Shown: one piece after another, positions 44,592 through 56,227 of the stretch | Layout of the letters: every line of letters starts with the position of its first letter | How positions within the stretch are numbered: the first letter of the stretch is position 1 | Assembly: GCA_030762895.1 (NCBI GenBank) | Contig: CM061068.1 | Location: 79,695,228 to 79,759,227, forward strand | Direction of reading: 5' to 3' | Source of the DNA: Sophora flavescens | Lineage: Eukaryota > Streptophyta > Magnoliopsida > Fabales > Fabaceae | Length of the DNA stretch: 64,000 nt | Notes under the pieces: model-generated | What the model was told of the DNA's origin: nothing | Databases searched by the model: none | The model's input: only the letters and a program-made list of their open reading frames with translations | Position numbers and translations under genes: made by a program

Positions 44592-46440
44592 ATCACCCAT
44601 GTTACGTGATTTACACAACCTCAGAAGTTGTTTGACCATCAAGACAAAGATCTTTGAGTCTAGGAATAGGAAGAAAGAGTGATGAAGTTAATCTCCATGG
44701 CAGAGACATATTGTGAAGCCGAAAATTAAAAGGATGGAAGGAAGCTATTTATAGGAGCAGGGGATGAAGTTACTAAGCTATTCTGATTTTCTTGAAAACT
44801 TATCTATAAACTTAATGCTCATTAAGAGGATTAAGTTACAAGGTGCATGGGTAAGTAGCACAGTAGTCAAAGGAATGAATGTTTTTGCAGATATCTATAC
44901 ACTTTTAACGTCAGTTGTTTAAAAAAAACTGACGTTAAAAGTGTTTTTAAAATAAAAAAATATTTATTGTTAACGTCAGTTTTTTATACAACTGACGTTA
45001 AAAGTGTGATTTTTACTTCAGTTAATAAATAGCTGACATAAATAATCCTATATATTATAAACGTGCAGAATGAATATTGGAAATAATGTAATTAATATAC
45101 GGGAACTTGGCAGTCATAAATTAAGTTGACGTTAAAAATGAGGTGGTGGCAGTTTGTAAATATTAAATCACTATTTGCGTCAGTTCTATAAATAACTGAC
45201 GTAAATAATTATGAAACTCATTTCATTGGTTGTCATGTCCTTGTTGTCCCTCTTAATGCAGATCACTCCATATAGTGCAGTTTATTTCTAAACCTTTTTT
45301 TTTAAACAAATTTATTTTTAATTTTTATTAATTAGCTTGAATTAGTAAACAAATTCTTGTGCAAATTAAAATAAACAAACACTTAACATAAAACAAGTTA
45401 TATGTATAATCAAATCGTATCTCATTGAAGCGATTCATAAGTTAAAATTACATGATTAAAAGATAAAAAATTTCTGCGACATAGCCCTAAAATATAAAAA
45501 AGTTTATGCTTCAACATCATTTTCTTCTCAGTCCTGTCATCAGAAACTCCAATGGATGCGTCACCTCCCTCACTTGAATTCCATGATGCAAAGTAAATCC
45601 TCAGTCACTAGCAGTGAAATCAAAGTGAAATGGATCTTTGCATCTTTCTTCTTCACTGGAATTCCTTGATGCATCGTCTTGAATCCACAGTCACTTGCTT
45701 CCAAAGCAAAGTGAAAGGGATGACGGGGATGAAATAAAGTGAGAGAATCACATTACGTGATTCACCCAACCTTACCATACATGTTATGTGATTTACACAA
45801 CCTCAGAAGTTGTTTGACCATTAAGACAAAGATCTTTGAGTCTAGGCATAGGAAGAAAGAGTGATGAAGTTAATCTCCATGGCAGAGCCATATTGTGAAG
45901 CAGAAAAAATTAAAAGGATAGAAGGAAGCTATTTATAGGAGCAGGGGATGAAGTTACTAAGCTATTCTGATTTTCTTGAAAACTTATCAAAAAACTTAAT
46001 GCTCATTAAGAGGATTAGGTTACAAGGTGAATGGGTAAGTAGCACAGTAGTCAAAGGAATGAATGTTTTTGCAGAAACCAATAAACTTTTAACGTCCGTT
46101 GTGTAATACAACTGACGTAAGAAGTGTGAGTGTTTTTAACGTCAGTTTCTTAAGACAACTGACGTTAAATATATGACCTTTAACGTCAGTTTTTACTAAC
46201 AACTGACGTAAAATATATGACCTTTAGGTTATAAGGTGAATGGGTAAGTAGCACAGTAGTCAAAGGAATGAATGTTTTTGCAGAAACTAATAAACTTTTA
46301 ACGTCCGTTGTGTAATACAACTGATATAAGAAGTGTGAGTGTTTTTTAACGTCAGTTTCTTAAGACAATTGACATTAAATATATGACCTTTAACGTCAGT
46401 TTTTACTAACAACTGACATAAAATGTTGTTTTATTTTGAT
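44592..46440. repeat. Internal duplications of the CACTA element
   Basis: 44592-44912 and 45772-46090 are near-identical, each followed by AACGTCAGTT-type repeats. 46085-46245 is repeated at 46245-46430. 45125-45175 repeats the subterminal text GGTGGCAGTTTGTAAATATTA of 43780-43800. 45210-45770 holds no ORF I can support. Confidence 0.75.
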
Positions 46441-46449
46441 TATAACGTT

Positions 46450-46760
46450 TACACCCGCGCGCCTTCTGCACTTCTCTGTACGTCTCTTTTCTCTTTTCAT
46501 CACGCTCAACCCTCACTCTCAACCCTCACTCTACCCTAATCGCGAGCTCATCTCCACCGCAACCACCGCGAGGGCTTCTTCGCCACCATCGTGAGGTACA
46601 CTCTTAACCCCTAACTCTGTCTTTCCCGCTCATTCTTTGCAATAACTTGACATCTCTCTTTCCCCTTCCCGCGCACTAACTCTCCTTGTCCCTCTGCTCT
46701 CAGTAACCACATCGAACGTTGGCCACCACTCGAGCTTCCCCCCCACCACCACGCGAGCGC
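46450..46760 (+). promoter_or_regulatory. GC-rich leader upstream of the CACTA gene
   Basis: Unlike the surroundings, this stretch is C-rich (ACCCTAATCGCGAGCTC, CACCGCAACCACCGCGAGGG) and resembles a plant 5' untranslated region or first exon. The gene start follows about 530 bp later, after the repeats. Confidence 0.4.
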
Positions 46761-46792
46761 CTATTTCTGGAGAGTCTTTAGGGCACATTTTT

Positions 46793-46985
46793 TTATTTTT
46801 GGTTTTGAGTGTATGTTGAAACTGTAGTCTCAGTAGTTGAAACTTGAAACTGTGAGTTTGAGTTGTTTGGAATGTCTCTATTTTTGGTTTTGAGTGTATG
46901 TTGAAACTGTAGTCTCAGTAGTTGAAACTTGAAACCGTGAGTTTGAGTTGTTTGGAATGTCTCTATTTTTGGTTTTGAGTGCATG
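46793..46985. repeat. 86-bp tandem repeat
   Basis: Two units starting TTTTTGGTTTTGAGTGTATG and a third partial one. Confidence 0.85.
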
Positions 46986-47003
46986 TTGCTCTGCTGGTTG
47001 ATC

Positions 47004-47110
47004 TGTCACGGCCGTGATGCTCATCACGGCTAGACCGTGATCAGTTCTACATGTGAGGGTCTGGTTCAGTTGGCACGTTACGACCGTGATGGACATCACT
47101 GCCAGGCCGT
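47004..47110. repeat. Palindromic GTGATG block shared with the solo LTR
   Basis: CTGTCACGGCCGTGATG and CCGTGATGGACATCAC match the order and spacing of palindromes at 34458-34600. Details are given as a finding. Confidence 0.7.
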
Positions 47111-47240
47111 GACCAGTGCTTGGTAATCTTCAAAAACTATAGTTTTCAATCTCCCGTATTGTCCTTATATTGGATAGATGTTTTGTATATCTACAGGACC
47201 TATCTAGTTATTTTTATTTATACTTCTGTATTTATTTTGA

Positions 47241-48164
47241 GTTATAACCTATGTTAATACATATATATTGTTTCTGAACAGGCATACATATGGATCAGTC
47301 GGATAGCCCACATGCACGGGAGGACACTGTGGGGGCTTCGCAGGATCCGATCACGCCTACGCCTGATTCTAGTGTAAGTTTACATGTTATATACTAACTT
47401 TAGTCCTTCTTTTTAATGTAAGTTTATAATGTTACAACCCTCTATTTTATCATTTTTTTTGTCCATACAGACATCACAGGCTCATAGGAAACGGGGTAGA
47501 GGAGCCACCTCGTTGAAGAAACTAGAGAAGGACAGGCAAAGCGGACAGAAGCTTGAGGTGTCCTTCGATGCTAATCTAAATGCCCAGGGACCCCGTGCTA
47601 AAGAATTTAGTAAGTGGGTGTTTCTACAAGCGAAGCAGCACGTAAGCATCAACTACAACCACTGGAATGACGTTCCACAGAACGTTAAGGATCAGATTTG
47701 GGTTATAACCTATGTTAATACATATATATTGTTTCTGAACAAGCATACATATGGATCAGTCGGATAGCCCACATGCACAGGAGGACACTGTGGGGGCTTC
47801 GCAGGACCCGATCACGCCTACGCCTGATTCTAGTGTAAGTTTACATGTTATATACTAACTTTAGTCCTTCTTTTTAATGTAAGTTTATAATGTTACAACC
47901 CTCTATTTTATCTTTTTTTTTGTCCATACAGACATCACAGGCTCATAGGAAACGGCGTAGAGGAGCCACCTCGTTTAAGAAACTAGAGAAGGACAGGCAA
48001 AGCGGACAGAAGCTTTAGGTGTCCTTCGATGCTAATCTAAATGCCCGAGGACCCGTGCTAAAGAATTTAGTAAGTGGGTGTTTCTACAAGTGAAGCAGCA
48101 CGTAAGCATCAACTACAACCACTAGAATGACGTTCCACAGAACGTTAAGGATCAGATTTGGGAG
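47241..48164. repeat. 462-bp tandem duplication in the CACTA gene
   Basis: 47241-47702 (exon 1, intron 1 and most of exon 2) recurs at 47703-48164. The second copy has extra stops and a frameshift near 48044, while the first is clean. The real exon 2 end (IWEAIA) is attached to the second copy. Confidence 0.88.
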
Positions 48165-50725
48165 GCTATCGCGGTATTTTACCTTTACATTCGTTTGATT
48201 TACATTATTAGATAATTATCTGAGTTATAATCCATCCAGTTGTTATGTATTTAATGTGTAGGTAGCTTGGACTGTGCCAAATGACGAGGATCATCGTCAT
48301 AAATGTATGAAAATGGCATCAAAGCGTTGGAATGGGTTCAAGCATGATCTTACCAGGTACTATGTATCCGGGAAGAAGCGGCTTGATAAAATGTTCTCGG
48401 ATTATCCCTGGATTGATCAGGATACTTGGGATATGTTTGCCAGGAGTCGACAGGATGGAGAATTTCAGGTTGGTTGATTAAGTTAATTTTGTATGCTTAT
48501 TATAGATCATTTAACTGTATTTAATTATGTGTTTTTGTTTGAATAGGCTAAGGCAAATAAGGGTCGGCAGAATCAGGCGAAGAACGTCCACCGCCACACC
48601 ATGTCTCAGGGTGGGTACCAGACTCGGATCGAGCAGATGATGGCGGATAGGCTGAGGGCGAAGCAGAAAGAGCACTCTGCTAGGATTAAAACAGGAGAGG
48701 TGCCTGAGGGCACACCATTAAGTCCTCCGTCGAACATCGACCGCGAGGATGTCTGGTTAGCCGGCCGCATGACAAAGATGGGATCTTTTAAAGTTGATGC
48801 CACTCGCGAAGTGGCAGATAAGATTGTAAGTAAATAATTAACTTGATTTCAATTGATATTTGTATAGATATTTGCAACACTTTTCACTTTCACGCTTTTT
48901 CATTTTTTTCATTGTAGATGGATCTTAAAGTACAATCCTCCCAGGGCTCATTCGTCCCTTCTGGACGGCGGGACGTCTTGATGACTGCTCTAGGCAAGAA
49001 ACACCATCCTGGTCGGGTTCTCGGTGTTCCTGGGAACGTGACCATCAAAGAATATTATGGCAAGTCTGCTTCACGAAAGCCGGTGGTCGATGAAGCATCA
49101 ATTTTGGCTGACATTACTCAGCACCTCATGTCCAACCCAACTATTACAACACATCTGATGCAAAGCTTAATATCCAACCCGGAATTCAAGCAGGCGCTTG
49201 CTAGAGAGCTTTCCTCCGTCGGTACATCCCAGGACACCGCAGGGCATGACAACCCTTCACATGTGAGCACAAAAGAGAGTTTTAGTAGGGCACATGTGGA
49301 GGACGATGAGTTGGCAGCTAGGGAGCGAGAGTTCGAAGTCCAACGCCATGAGCATGAGTTGGAAATGAAAAGGCGTGAGCTTGAGTTGGACTCCAAACGA
49401 TGTGAGCTCGAAATGTTAACAAAGGTATGTATTCATTATTAATGTCCAAATTAGTCAAATAATTACTTGTGTTTTTTTTAATTATCAACAACTTATCTAT
49501 TTTATTTTTCCTAAACTAAAGGCCAAGTCGACATCGGTGTCGCTGTCACCTATCACTCGTTTGTTCTCACTTGGTGAGGATTATGCTTTTGATATTTTTG
49601 AATGTCCATTGGAGCACGATGGATGGGTGGCACGCCCAGATCAACAGAGGATATTTTCCTTTTGTGGTGACGATCTCGGGAACGCCTGCAGAAATAACGT
49701 CTGGATGAACAACAATGTTTTGAGTCTCTGGTGCACGTAAGTTAATTTTATAACTTATTTATTTTTGGTATTTTTCCATTTAATAATTTATATTAATTTC
49801 AATATATATATATTATGTAATTAACATCCACACCTTTTCATATTTTAGGTATCTCCATTGTCTTCAGCTTGATAAGGGCGTTGCATCAGTTTACGGCTTC
49901 TTAGATCCGTCAATCCTTCTGCCCGATTTCTTTGCTGGCGATGCATTGAGTAAATACTTAGGGAAGTTGTTGGGAGACAATCAAAGAATTATATCTGGCT
50001 CCCTACTGTATGAAAAGCCATTGGCAGTTGTTCGTACTTCACCCGTCTAGGCATACTGTCATATTCTATTGCTCTCTCCACCAACAGCCGCCACAGGTGG
50101 TGTTGGAAGCTGTAAATAAGTAAGTAAATAATCTTAAATTTAATTTAAGTTTTAATATCAGTTGTTTTTAGTTTATTACACACATGATATATGAATTTGT
50201 TAATTGATCGACATGATTATTTGTTTATGATAGCGCGCTGAAGGCGAGTAGCATAAGTTGCGCCAACGGGAGAAGTAGGACTTCTAAGGCTAAAGCAAAT
50301 CCTGTATGGAACATCATCAAGGTTTGGTAGTTTATTTATCAAATAATTAATATTATAATTACTAATTTATATGTATATTCAACTGACATTGAAATTAATT
50401 TTGTTGGTAGTCTCGATTTCAAAATGACGGGTGGTCGTGCGGCTATTATGTGATACTTCATATGCTGAACATAGTCTCCACATCTATTACGGATGGATGG
50501 AATAAGGTAATATTTAAACAACTTGTTAAATTATATATTATAGTTTTGAAGATGACTTGCATTGATGTATTGTTATTATTTGAACGTGTGTAGGCATTTA
50601 ACGACCAATCGCCTATTCAAGAAGATGAGTTAAGAGACTTGAGGATGCGCTTCGCTGAATTCTTCTTCAAGTATGCGGCTGAAAAAGGAATTGACAAGAT
50701 ACCTCCGCAATACTTAGATAAATAG
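47290..50725 (+). pseudogene. CACTA TNPA-like (Ptta/En/Spm) and Ulp1-protease gene
   Basis: Exons join with clean GT/AG sites. Exon 1 is 47290-47373 (MDQSDSPHAREDTVGASQDP). Exon 2, from 47471, has KKLEKDRQSGQKLEVSFD. Later exons: 48262-48470 (KMASKRWNGFKHDLTRYYV, the plant En/Spm TNPA-type core); 48548-48825 (SQGGYQTRIEQMMADRLRA); 48918-49420 (coiled coil EREFEVQRHEHELEMKRREL); 49522-49738; 49849 onward; and a C48 Ulp1-like tail to 50725 with catalytic His in HWQLFV (50019), Gln (50420) and Cys in SCGYYV (50438). A frameshift at about 50000-50018 and a 462-bp duplication break it. The protein may bind the terminal repeats. Confidence 0.72.
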
Positions 50726-50979
50726 TTTTTTGTCAGACTTTAGAAACTAATTAATAACATGTATATATATATATATCCTTAGATTGGTAGTTTTGTTTTT
50801 TAGACATTGGAACTAAAATTTATTTATATATATACATGGGTTTTGGTTTTAAGTCCCCCCATTGTTCCATTTTTCCTTTGCAATTCTGTAATGTGTGTGA
50901 TATTCTGTTACTGGGATATTTACTGAATGCAGGGATGACTGAGGGAAGTGATATTTTAAAACTGAATTTAAAAAAAAAT

Positions 50980-51310
50980 CTTTTAACGTCAGTTGTATCA
51001 AACAACTGACGTTAAAATTAAACCTTTAACGTCAGTTCTTTATAACAACTGACGTTAGTTTTAACAAAATTAACGTCCGTTGTCTTAAAGAACTGACGCT
51101 AATAGTTTTATGTTTAACGTCAGTTGTTTAAACAACTGACGTTAATTTTTACAAAATTAACGTCAGTTGTGTTAAAGAACTGACGTTAATAGTTTTATAT
51201 TTAACGTCAGTTCTCAACTGACGTTAAAATATTAACTATTAACGTCAGCTGTATTTACGTCAGTCAGTATTCTGACGTAAAAAATCAATTTTAACTGACG
51301 TAAAAAGCAC
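50980..51310. repeat. Right subterminal repeats of the CACTA element
   Basis: About a dozen AACGTCAGTT copies in both orientations, ending in TTTTAACTGACGTAAAAAGC next to the terminal CACTAGTG. 50726-50979 between the gene and this array has no ORF. Confidence 0.85.
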
Positions 51311-51329
51311 TTATTGCACTAGTGTGATA

Positions 51330-51728
51330 AAATCATTCATATATTATATAATTCTATTAAAATAGAGCAACATACTTGCATGCATAATAAATCAAACATA
51401 TTTATGTTCATCAAAATTCACATAGTTGAGTTGATTCTAAATCATGCATCTAAGGTTTTAATACCACATGTTAATTTTAACATCAAAGAATGCCATTAAG
51501 ATAGTACATACATGAATTATGAACACCAAGTATATCATAACCATAGAAAGTAATTGTGTACCTTTTACCATGATCACAAATAAGCATATTTTTTATGAAG
51601 CATACGAGTACTATTCTCTCTTTGCATGTAAGAAGATTGTGCACCTCTTTCTCCCATCGAACGAAGTTTCCACCCTCGAACTTCTCCACTTTGACAATGT
51701 CATATGCCATCTCCTTCAATGTTGCAAC
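51330..51728 (-). pseudogene. Copia gag start
   Basis: On the minus strand an ATG near 51728 gives VATLKEMAYDIVKVEKFEGG then FVRWEKEVHNLL, the usual Copia gag opening with its K-x-E-G-N-F-x-R-W core. After about 45 codons the frame is lost and the rest (to 51330) is AT-rich. Its continuation would be on the other side of the CACTA element, where the Copia pol remnant 42770-41601 lies on the same strand. Confidence 0.7.
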
Positions 51729-52190
51729 CATTGTTATAGAACAAAAATCGAACATAAAGATTGTTAGATAATGGGGTATGGATCTGCAGCAAAGAAGAAG
51801 AAAACAATGGTAATGCGCAATCTCCAAGGCGTGTAAGAACACTAGGCTTTAGGTTCGATTCGCCCCCACCAATCTCTCCTCGTAGATTGGATGCAACAGG
51901 TAAAATCGGTGAATCCCCTTCAGGATACAATGGAGTAACCTTGGTTTGGTTTGCACACACTAAACCAAGCGTATCGTCAATGGCAGTTTACAGAACAATA
52001 GTCTTCCTAACGCTCTCTGCGCACAAGGGAGAAAAGAAGGTGATTTGGAGTGAAGACGGCTTGGGAAATTCTGAGATTTTCCTGTATGTTCACTGCATGC
52101 GGATGGTTTTATTTATAGACCAACTCATGTCACTTGGTGAAAGAAAATAACTCTTGAAAAATTCCATAATCTGTCAAATACAATACATAA
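51729..52190 (-). repeat. Possible Copia LTR
   Basis: It lies directly upstream, in sense, of the gag start. The minus strand has the CTTTGCTGCAGATCC-type text of LTR 3' ends followed by a short leader. A 129-codon plus-strand frame (51761-52150) overlaps it and is probably accidental. No second LTR copy is available for comparison. Confidence 0.4.
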
Positions 52191-52199
52191 ATAGTATTA

Positions 52200-52385
52200 A
52201 CGCTCATTAACCAACACAAGACATCTGTTGGCCTAGCGATCAGCGGACGTGTCCCTTGCCTTGTGTACTCGGCATTTTAAAACTCAAAAACAATTGCAGC
52301 AGGAATCAAACTCGCACCCCGATGGTATATTGCAAGCGTCACAACCGCTGGATCGCAAGCCAACTTGTGCTATGTTAACGGTGTG
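52200..52385 (-). mobile_element. Possible tRNA-derived SINE
   Basis: The minus strand begins TTGGCTTGCGATCCAGCGG (A box) and has AGTTTGATTCCTGC (B box) about 50 bp later. The plus strand begins with a mirror GGCCTAGCGATCAGCGG, so it may be two SINEs head to head. Confidence 0.4.
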
Positions 52386-52878
52386 TCATGTATTTACTTG
52401 ACCGTCGAATGCCTTTAATATTTTGTAAATTTTGAAAATCTCTCACAGGATTCACAGTGACCATCTACTTAAATTGTTAGTTCCCGAAGAAACTTGCAGC
52501 ATTGCTTTCTCATTCTCTGGTGTCCGATGTCTTGGTTGTGAAAGATAATGCTTATAGATGTCAAGGTAACCTGACATTCTTCTTTGAACTTACGATTCCT
52601 CCATAGCTCCATATTGTTGGGGTTTTTTAAAAAAATTATATATAATATGTATTTTTTAATGGCAGTTACACTTCTCGAAGCTGGTATTGCAAAATTGTAA
52701 ACCTCATTTGGCAGTGATAAAACTCCTGATTTTGTTTATATTGATATATGTATGTTGTTGATAGGAAAAATTAATTTTGTTGAGGAATATGATTTTTCAT
52801 ATTGTTGTGAATATATTGATATCGTTGTTTTCAAGTATTCATTAAAATTTATAGGATGTCTCTTGCGGACCATTCATT

Positions 52879-54497
52879 GGGCTTTTTGACCAAAATGGGT
52901 TCCTTTTAGAAACTATTTACCAGTTTAGGGTTATTCTGAGCTATTTACCAATGGGGGTCCTTTTGGACATGTGGCATATTTTATTTTTTTCCCTCTGACA
53001 AGTTAAAGGCGTCAGTCTTCAAAGACGCTAGTCAGACTGTCACCTACCATTATTAAAAAAAACAAACAAAACAAAAGCTACCTGCAGCCCCACGTGGTGC
53101 AATGCAGGAGAGGCGCCACTGCATTGCGCCACGTGGTGCTACAGGGGCGTCCCCCCTCCCCAATTAATAACAAGTAGCAAATAATATCACAAGATGCATA
53201 AAAAAAATAATAGTAATAACAATTTACACCAGTAAATATTCATCAATTATTACAGTAGTAAAAAAAAATTACCTTGTAAGAATTAAAAGAAAGTTACCAG
53301 CAATTTTAAAGGAACACTGCTACCAAAAAAAAATTATACTATACGTATAGGGAGGAACGATGGTAGCAAATAATATCACAGGAGGCATAAAAAAATAATA
53401 GTAATAACAATTTACACCAATAAATATTCATCAATTATTACAGTAGTAAAAAATATTTACCTTATAAGAATTAAAAGAAAGTTACCAGCAATTTTAAAGG
53501 AACACTGCTATGAAAAAAAATTATATTATAAGTATAGAGAGTAACGATGACATTAATGATAATGTATCTATTTATAATAACAAGCAACGATAAAAAAATA
53601 CCCTAATAACAAGTAGCAAATAATATCGCAAGAGGCATAAAAAAAATAATAGCAATAATAATTTACACCAATAAATTATTTGCTACCATCGTTACTCCCT
53701 ATACTTATAGTATAATTTTTTTGTAGCAGTGTTCCTTTAAAATTGCTGGTAACTTTCTTTTAATTCTTACAAGGTAATTTTTTTTTACTACTGTAATAAT
53801 TGATGAATATTTATTGGTGTAAATTGTTATTGCTATTATTTTTTATGCCTCTTGTGATATTATTTACTACTTGTTATTATTTGGGGAGGGGGGACGCCCC
53901 TGCAGCGCCACGTGGCGCAATGCAGGGGAGGCGCCACTACGCCTGGCGCCTCCCCTGCATTGCGCCACGTGGTGCTACAGGCAGCTTTTGTCTTTTTCTT
54001 TCTTTCTTTTTCTTAATAATGGTAGGCGTCAATCTGACAGGCGCCTTTGACTTGTCAGAGGGAAAAAAATAAAATATGGCATGTGTCCAGCAAAGATTGA
54101 ACACCAAAAGGCAGCGGGATTGTTGCAATCTCTGGACATCCCAGAATGTAAATGGTGTTGACAAGTGACTCCAAACACTAGAGGGGGTGAATTGTGTTTT
54201 TCAAAAACTTTAACAAAATAAAATAGTTTTCCTTTTAATATATTATGAAAAAAAGTTTGTAAACGAGCGTGCAAGTAAAAGCGTTTTGTAAACTATAAAG
54301 CGGAAATAAAAGAGATAGGGTTTTAAAAGATGAACACAAGCGATATATCTTGGTTCGATCACAAACTACTCACGTGGCCTACGTCCAGTCGCCAAGGCAA
54401 TACCACCAAGGGTTTCCAATCAACTCCCCCATTGGTAAATAGTTGAATAACCCCTGGTAAATAGTTTCTAAAAGGAACCCATTTTGATCAAAAAGTC
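52879..54497. mobile_element. Fold-back Mutator-like (MULE) element
   Basis: Long inverted arms: 52879-53150 matches the reverse complement of 53880-54497 (GGGCTTTTTGACCAAAATGG at the left end, TTTGATCAAAAAGTC at the right). A perfect 9-bp duplication CCATTCATT lies at 52870-52878 and 54498-54506. The arms carry GC-rich GGCGCCA and CACGTGG blocks. The centre (53150-53870) has three copies of an AT-rich unit with TTTACACCARTAAATATTCA. No transposase is present, so it is non-autonomous. Confidence 0.82.
54084..54422 (+). repeat. Foreign filler in the right arm of the MULE
   Basis: The right arm has about 340 bp without partner in the left arm. Its first part reads KIEHQKAAGLLQSLDIPE, a gypsy integrase piece similar to the one near 9920. 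The rest contains CAAACACTAGAGGGGGTGAAT, the start of a known type of plant LTR, and ends CTACGTCCAGTCGCCAAGG. Confidence 0.7.
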
Positions 54498-55699
54498 CCA
54501 TTCATTGATCCATATCACACTACTTTGTCTAGGATCTATATTTAGCTTTATTCCATCCTTTGCTTTGTTCTTTTAGTTTTCTTTAGTAAAATGTTAATCA
54601 AGAATACTAAATTTGTTTACAGGACATTGCTACGTTTGTCGTGGTCTACAAAACATTAGAAGCATCAGTCCAACATGTTGCCATATGTCCTAAGTTCAGA
54701 ACTTTTTCAAAAGTGTTAGTAGAAACATGGAGATCGGAGGTGAAATTTTATCGTAAGTGTTAGTCGCAGCCTGATAGGTTCTATAAGCTTAAACACACGT
54801 ATATTAGTGAAATAGTGGATGCCAAGGGCAAAACTGAGTACGAGAATGAAACTTTTCTGTGTGAAGGCTATGAAGCTAATCATGTATTAAATTACTCTGT
54901 GAAAGGCAAGACTAATTCTTCTCTGTTTGGCAGACTGAATTATATAACTCTTAATGGATTTGTCTCCTCTTTGGCATGGAAGACTAAAGACTATAAAACT
55001 GTCTACAGGTTTGAGCGCTAGCATTTGTAGCTTGGTCTCATCTTTTATGGCATCAGTGTAGGTATATTTTTTTTTACTTGACCCCTTTGATATATAGTTG
55101 GGAGTGTGGATATTTCAGCGATAGGTTTTAAACTTCTAAGGAAAGTCAACTGAGACTTGTTTAATGAGTGTTTTACATTGGGGCTATTATTGGTTTTTCT
55201 AGAATATTATCCTCTTTGGCATCAAGTTTACTTGGTTTAGTATGTCCCATATACACAACTAAACGTGTGTGTGTGCCTTTGTAATTACAATATAATATAT
55301 GTATGTCCCATATATACAACAAGTCACTCATTGTTTACCTATTACAAGGATGCCTGTTAGCTGTCACTTGCTATTTACAAATAGAACTGCAACCAAAGAT
55401 TGGTCTGACAAGTTTAATCCTGTTATGTTTGCTATTATTTTTCTGTTGTGAATTGATAGGATTTACTCCAAGAAATAGAGCAAAATAAGAGTACTGACTC
55501 TGTCACAGTTTTTGCTGTTGAGGTCTTTGTATCATATCCATTAGGAATGGATGATTTTGATGTGCAAGAAGAGGTGCAACAAAAAGTGAATGATATGCTG
55601 TCATCATCTGTTCTACAATTTATTTCTGTTGACCCATTTAGCATGCTATCATCAACTATTTTGTTCATCTATCAATTGCTTTTGGAAAAAAGGGAATGA

Positions 55700-56227
55700 A
55701 ATACAAATTCATATGCTTTCATATATTTACATATAATATTTGCACAGAAATCGAATTCATTCATTTAATCTGGAAAATAAATATGTACATTAAAGGATTC
55801 TGCACATCTCTGTCTCCAGTATAGCTGCAATATTTTATCAAAATCCTTCCATATCCTAGGTTCTTAATATTTTTGATATGTTTATATGTTTATTCTGCAC
55901 ACGTTATCTAAAATCCATAGCATAGATGGTGTTTTCAACACCTTCATTGTGATAGTCACAGAGAGAAACAAATAAACTACTCCATCAAGTTCAATGAATA
56001 GTATGCCCTATTAGTACTAAAACATAAGATAATATGTTTATATAAATAGCATTATAGCCATAATTAGATATAAGGAAATTTATATCTATAATATTTATCT
56101 GTTAAAGTTCACAACATGATTAGCAGTTGGTCCTATACTTGATAGTGATTAAATTGGAAGCATAACATTTGTGGTGAATATATTTTCTTTCCTAGACACA
56201 TTTCTAGATTAAAGTCATCTTTTGACA
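55700..56227. other. AT-rich spacer
   Basis: No ORF or repeat recognised. Confidence 0.4.

Larger units (their letters stand above)
43704..51324 (+). mobile_element. CACTA (En/Spm) transposon, TNPD-less
   Basis: It begins CACTAGTGG and ends CACTAGTG, inverted CACTA termini, with a 3-bp duplication TGA at 43701-43703 and 51325-51327, diagnostic of the CACTA superfamily. Both subterminal regions are packed with AACGTCAGTT repeats. Inside is one gene (47290-50725) with TNPA/Ptta-type and Ulp1-protease domains. No TNPD (tnp2) transposase is visible anywhere in the 7.6 kb, so it would have to be moved in trans. Two extra blocks of the subterminal repeat at 44905-45210 and 46085-46440 suggest internal duplication of ends. 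Confidence 0.93.
52486..55699 (+). pseudogene. Unrecognised gene-like exons interrupted by a MULE
   Basis: Three pieces look like exons. The first is about 52487-52557 after TTGTTAG, reading FPKKLAALLSHSLVSDVLVV. The second is 54624-55008 after TTTACAG, reading DIATFVVVYKTLEASVQHVA, with one TAG near 54763, then VDAKGKTEYENETFLCEGYE to a CTACAG/GT donor. The third is 55460-55699 after GATAG, reading DLLQEIEQNKSTDSVTVFAV, with LGMDDFDVQEEVQQK, to a stop at 55697. The gene is on the plus strand, with a MULE in the first gap. I do not recognise the protein. The splice phase of the last two pieces does not join directly, so another exon or decay is likely. Confidence 0.4.

Noticed and set aside
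46793..47099. Frames with NSNSRFQVSTTET repeats
   Set aside because: Antisense translation of the 86-bp tandem repeat in the CACTA element.
51761..52150. 129-codon plus-strand frame
   Set aside because: Overlaps the putative Copia LTR; no domain or splice context.
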